Assembly: GCA_934255455.1 (NCBI GenBank)
Contig: CAKQNS010000009.1
Location: 1 to 32,032, forward strand
DNA: 32,032 nt
DNA from: an uncultured Alphaproteobacteria bacterium
GTDB taxonomy: Bacteria; Pseudomonadota; Alphaproteobacteria; Rs-D84
Direction of reading: 5' to 3'
The notes under the pieces were generated by a model. That model did no database searches and was not told the origin of the DNA. It saw nothing but the letters and a program-made list of their open reading frames with translations. The position numbers were made by a program, and so were the translations under genes. Below are positions 30,538 through 32,032 of the stretch, one piece after another; the first letter of the stretch is position 1; the number at the start of each line of letters is the position of its first letter.

Positions 30538-31080
30538 TCAGAACTTTACCGCCGGGGCATTGCGTTGTTGTACGTCGTCTATTTCAAACAGTTTTTCGTG
30601 CGTTATGCCGAACGCGTGCGCGACCATATTTGATGGGAATTGGTCTATTTGTGTGTTCAATCCCATAACCACGGTGTTATAGAATTGGCGCGCGGCCTGA
30701 ATTTTCGTTTCGGTATCGGTAATTTCGCGCTGTAATTCCAGGAAATTTTCATTCGCACGCAATGTCGGATAATTTTCAGACAACGCAAAAATACTTTTCA
30801 ATGTGGCCGACAATTGATTTTCCGCCGCCACGCGCGCATCACCCGTGGCATTCATTGCCGCCGTGCGCGCCGCCACCACGGCATTCAATGTTTTGCGTTC
30901 ATGCGCCGCCGCCCCACGCACGGTTTCCACCAGGTTTGGAATTAAATCATACCGGCGTTTTAATTGTGTGTCAATTGTGGCGAATGCCTCGCGCACCTGG
31001 TTTTTGCGTGCAACCAAACCATTATATACCGCAATGAAATACAACATTAAAACCGACACAACTGCAATTGCTGTCCACAT
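30538..31080 (-). CDS. LemA family membrane protein
   Basis: A 180-residue LemA protein. An N-terminal anchor helix (about 1-19) is followed by the coiled-coil core: VREAFATIDTQLKRRYDLIPNLVETVRG, then AENQLSATLKSIFALSENYPTLRANENFLELQREI, and the conserved RQFYNTVVMGLNTQIDQFPSNMVA. The function of the family is not established; members often pair with membrane proteases or TPM-domain proteins. The site AGGGGG precedes ATG 31080. First gene of a two-gene unit with the PHP phosphatase. Confidence 0.92.
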   Translation of the reverse strand: MWTAIAVVSVLMLYFIAVYNGLVARKNQVREAFATIDTQLKRRYDLIPNLVETVRGAAAHERKTLNAVVAARTAAMNATGDARVAAENQLSATLKSIFALSENYPTLRANENFLELQREITDTETKIQAARQFYNTVVMGLNTQIDQFPSNMVAHAFGITHEKLFEIDDVQQRNAPAVKF

Positions 31081-31177
31081 TATTCGCCCCCTGGGTTATT
31101 ATTCGTTACCATTGTAGTGCGCATACCAGAAAATACAATAAAAAATTTACCGCGACAAGCACAATCCAGGTTCCCCT

Positions 31178-31253
31178 CCGGGCCCCACAAAATCGTCAGA
31201 TTTTGTGGGGCCCGGGCTCGGGGTGACAATAGCAAGCGCGCCGAATGGCGCGC
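31178..31253. repeat. 17-bp palindrome and GCGCGCC hairpin (intergenic mosaic, third site)
   Basis: Perfect 17-bp stem with arms 31178-31194 and 31199-31215, loop GTCA, followed by GCGCGCC-GAAT-GGCGCGC at 31236-31253. The second hairpin matches the palindromes at 21965 and 26011 but with a compensating T-A to C-G change. No coding potential. Confidence 0.78.
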
Positions 31254-31269
31254 AACATTGCCCTCTGCC

Positions 31270-32032
31270 CTAGTTGCCGACATAGAATATTTTTACACCG
31301 GTTGGTAAATTAAAGCACCCGTGATTGTCACAAAACTCGGTCCCTTCTGACCCACCCTCCATATAGCACTGGGTTATTGCATCCGCGCCCTTATCGCTGG
31401 TCGAGCCCGCAGGACACGGATTGCAGTTTTTACCATCGTTTTTCCTGTAATAACCCTCATTGCATGCCAGGGTATATTCACATTTTGCCTTGGAGATGGC
31501 ATCATAATAAACCCTTGACTTATCGGCCGTAAACTCACCATTCGTGGCCGGGGGCTTCTTGTCGCTGCACTGGGCATAACATTGTGTCTGGCCACCAATT
31601 CCACCATCCGATTTATTCCAATAACCCGGCTGGCCGAGAATGTCTGTCAGATTGCTGCACAAGTCGCACTTTCTGTTTTCGCCTGTGCCATAACCATAAT
31701 AATCCCCATTACAAGACAGTTGTAATTTTTTTTCACACGTCCCAGAACCGGCATACTTTTTTTCATCTTCGCCTAGCAAGTTCCATGTACCGTTGCTGAC
31801 CTTTCCATTCAGCTCTGTCACTCGTTCAGAACATTTAACATAACAATTTGCTGCGTTGGAACGCGCACCATCTGAATGAGTGTAATAACCTGACGCGGGA
31901 ACATCTGTACAGGCAAACTGTTTCAAATTACCCGCGGGGCTGTAATATCCGTCCCCGACTGGTATACATGCGGTTTTATCCTCGTTCGCATAGTACCCAG
32001 CGGCACACGATGTGACCGTGGTCTCGGCATTG
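31270..32032 (-). CDS. Cys-rich repeat surface protein (5' partial)
   Basis: The frame stays open to the right edge (first complete codon at 32031), so the N-terminus is missing; the TTG at 31926 is an internal codon. About 250 residues are visible, with repeating units of Cys, a GYY-type motif (GYYANED, GYYSPAG, GYYTHSD, GYYRKND) and Cys pairs, ending with a GCC2-like CPAGSTSDKGADAITQC. The composition and repeat style match the tail of the surface protein at the left edge, so they belong to one broad family. Probably secreted or surface-exposed with disulfides; ligand unknown. Confidence 0.82.
   Translation of the reverse strand, partial: NAETTVTSCAAGYYANEDKTACIPVGDGYYSPAGNLKQFACTDVPASGYYTHSDGARSNAANCYVKCSERVTELNGKVSNGTWNLLGEDEKKYAGSGTCEKKLQLSCNGDYYGYGTGENRKCDLCSNLTDILGQPGYWNKSDGGIGGQTQCYAQCSDKKPPATNGEFTADKSRVYYDAISKAKCEYTLACNEGYYRKNDGKNCNPCPAGSTSDKGADAITQCYMEGGSEGTEFCDNHGCFNLPTGVKIFYVGN

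Overview
The window reads as chromosome of a small-genome, probably host-associated alphaproteobacterium. This is inferred from the combination of genes: an MlaEFD operon ending in an ABC-auxiliary lipoprotein, ribonuclease J rather than an RNase E, a metK leader resembling the alphaproteobacterial SAM-II/SAM-V riboswitches, and large Cys-rich surface proteins with InlB-type repeats of the sort seen in uncultured gut alphaproteobacteria. I cannot place it more precisely without a search. Most genes use the same mid-GC codon pattern. The stretch from about 7.8 to 10.5 kb is visibly AT-richer and looks acquired.

Layout. 1-4.65 kb: the 3' part of a Cys-rich/InlB-repeat surface protein, overlapping a BaiN/HI0933-type flavoprotein, then an alpha/beta hydrolase and a convergent YbaK deacylase. 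4.7-7.75 kb: a lipid transport operon (mlaE, mlaF, mlaD, lipoprotein). 7.8-10.6 kb, minus strand: an accessory island with a GH24 endolysin, a Tlde1/DUF2778-type peptidoglycan-enzyme toxin candidate with a phage MuF-like Cys/His motif, two small three-helix membrane proteins and an orphan copy of the toxin's last 30 codons. Each unit is preceded by a copy of the same leader element (hairpin plus intrinsic terminator). 10.6-11.0 kb: a short segment bounded by a 21-bp direct repeat of the 3' end of tRNA-Ser(GGA), then the tRNA itself.

11.0-17.5 kb is core: rpoZ, mtaB, a D,D-carboxypeptidase, holB, a TatD nuclease, a TbpB-like lipoprotein and smpB. 17.5-23.1 kb: an intergenic repeat mosaic, hup with a structured leader, a small membrane protein, a glycosyltransferase, a short alaS without the C-Ala domain, and metK behind a candidate SAM riboswitch. 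23.2-25.9 kb: a Lys-rich/Cys-cluster/EF-hand membrane protein and rnj. 26.0-31.1 kb, all on the minus strand: rpsD, trpS, a SIMPL protein and a Xer recombinase, plus lemA with a PHP phosphatase. The window closes inside a second Cys-rich surface protein.

The most interesting system is the 7.8-10.6 kb island. It has a toxin and a putative immunity gene joined by an ATGA overlap, a second orphan toxin-tip/membrane-protein pair beside it, and a repeated RNA leader that appears able to attenuate transcription just before the ribosome binding site. This organisation resembles polymorphic toxin loci with displaced orphan modules. Function is inferred and not shown by sequence alone.
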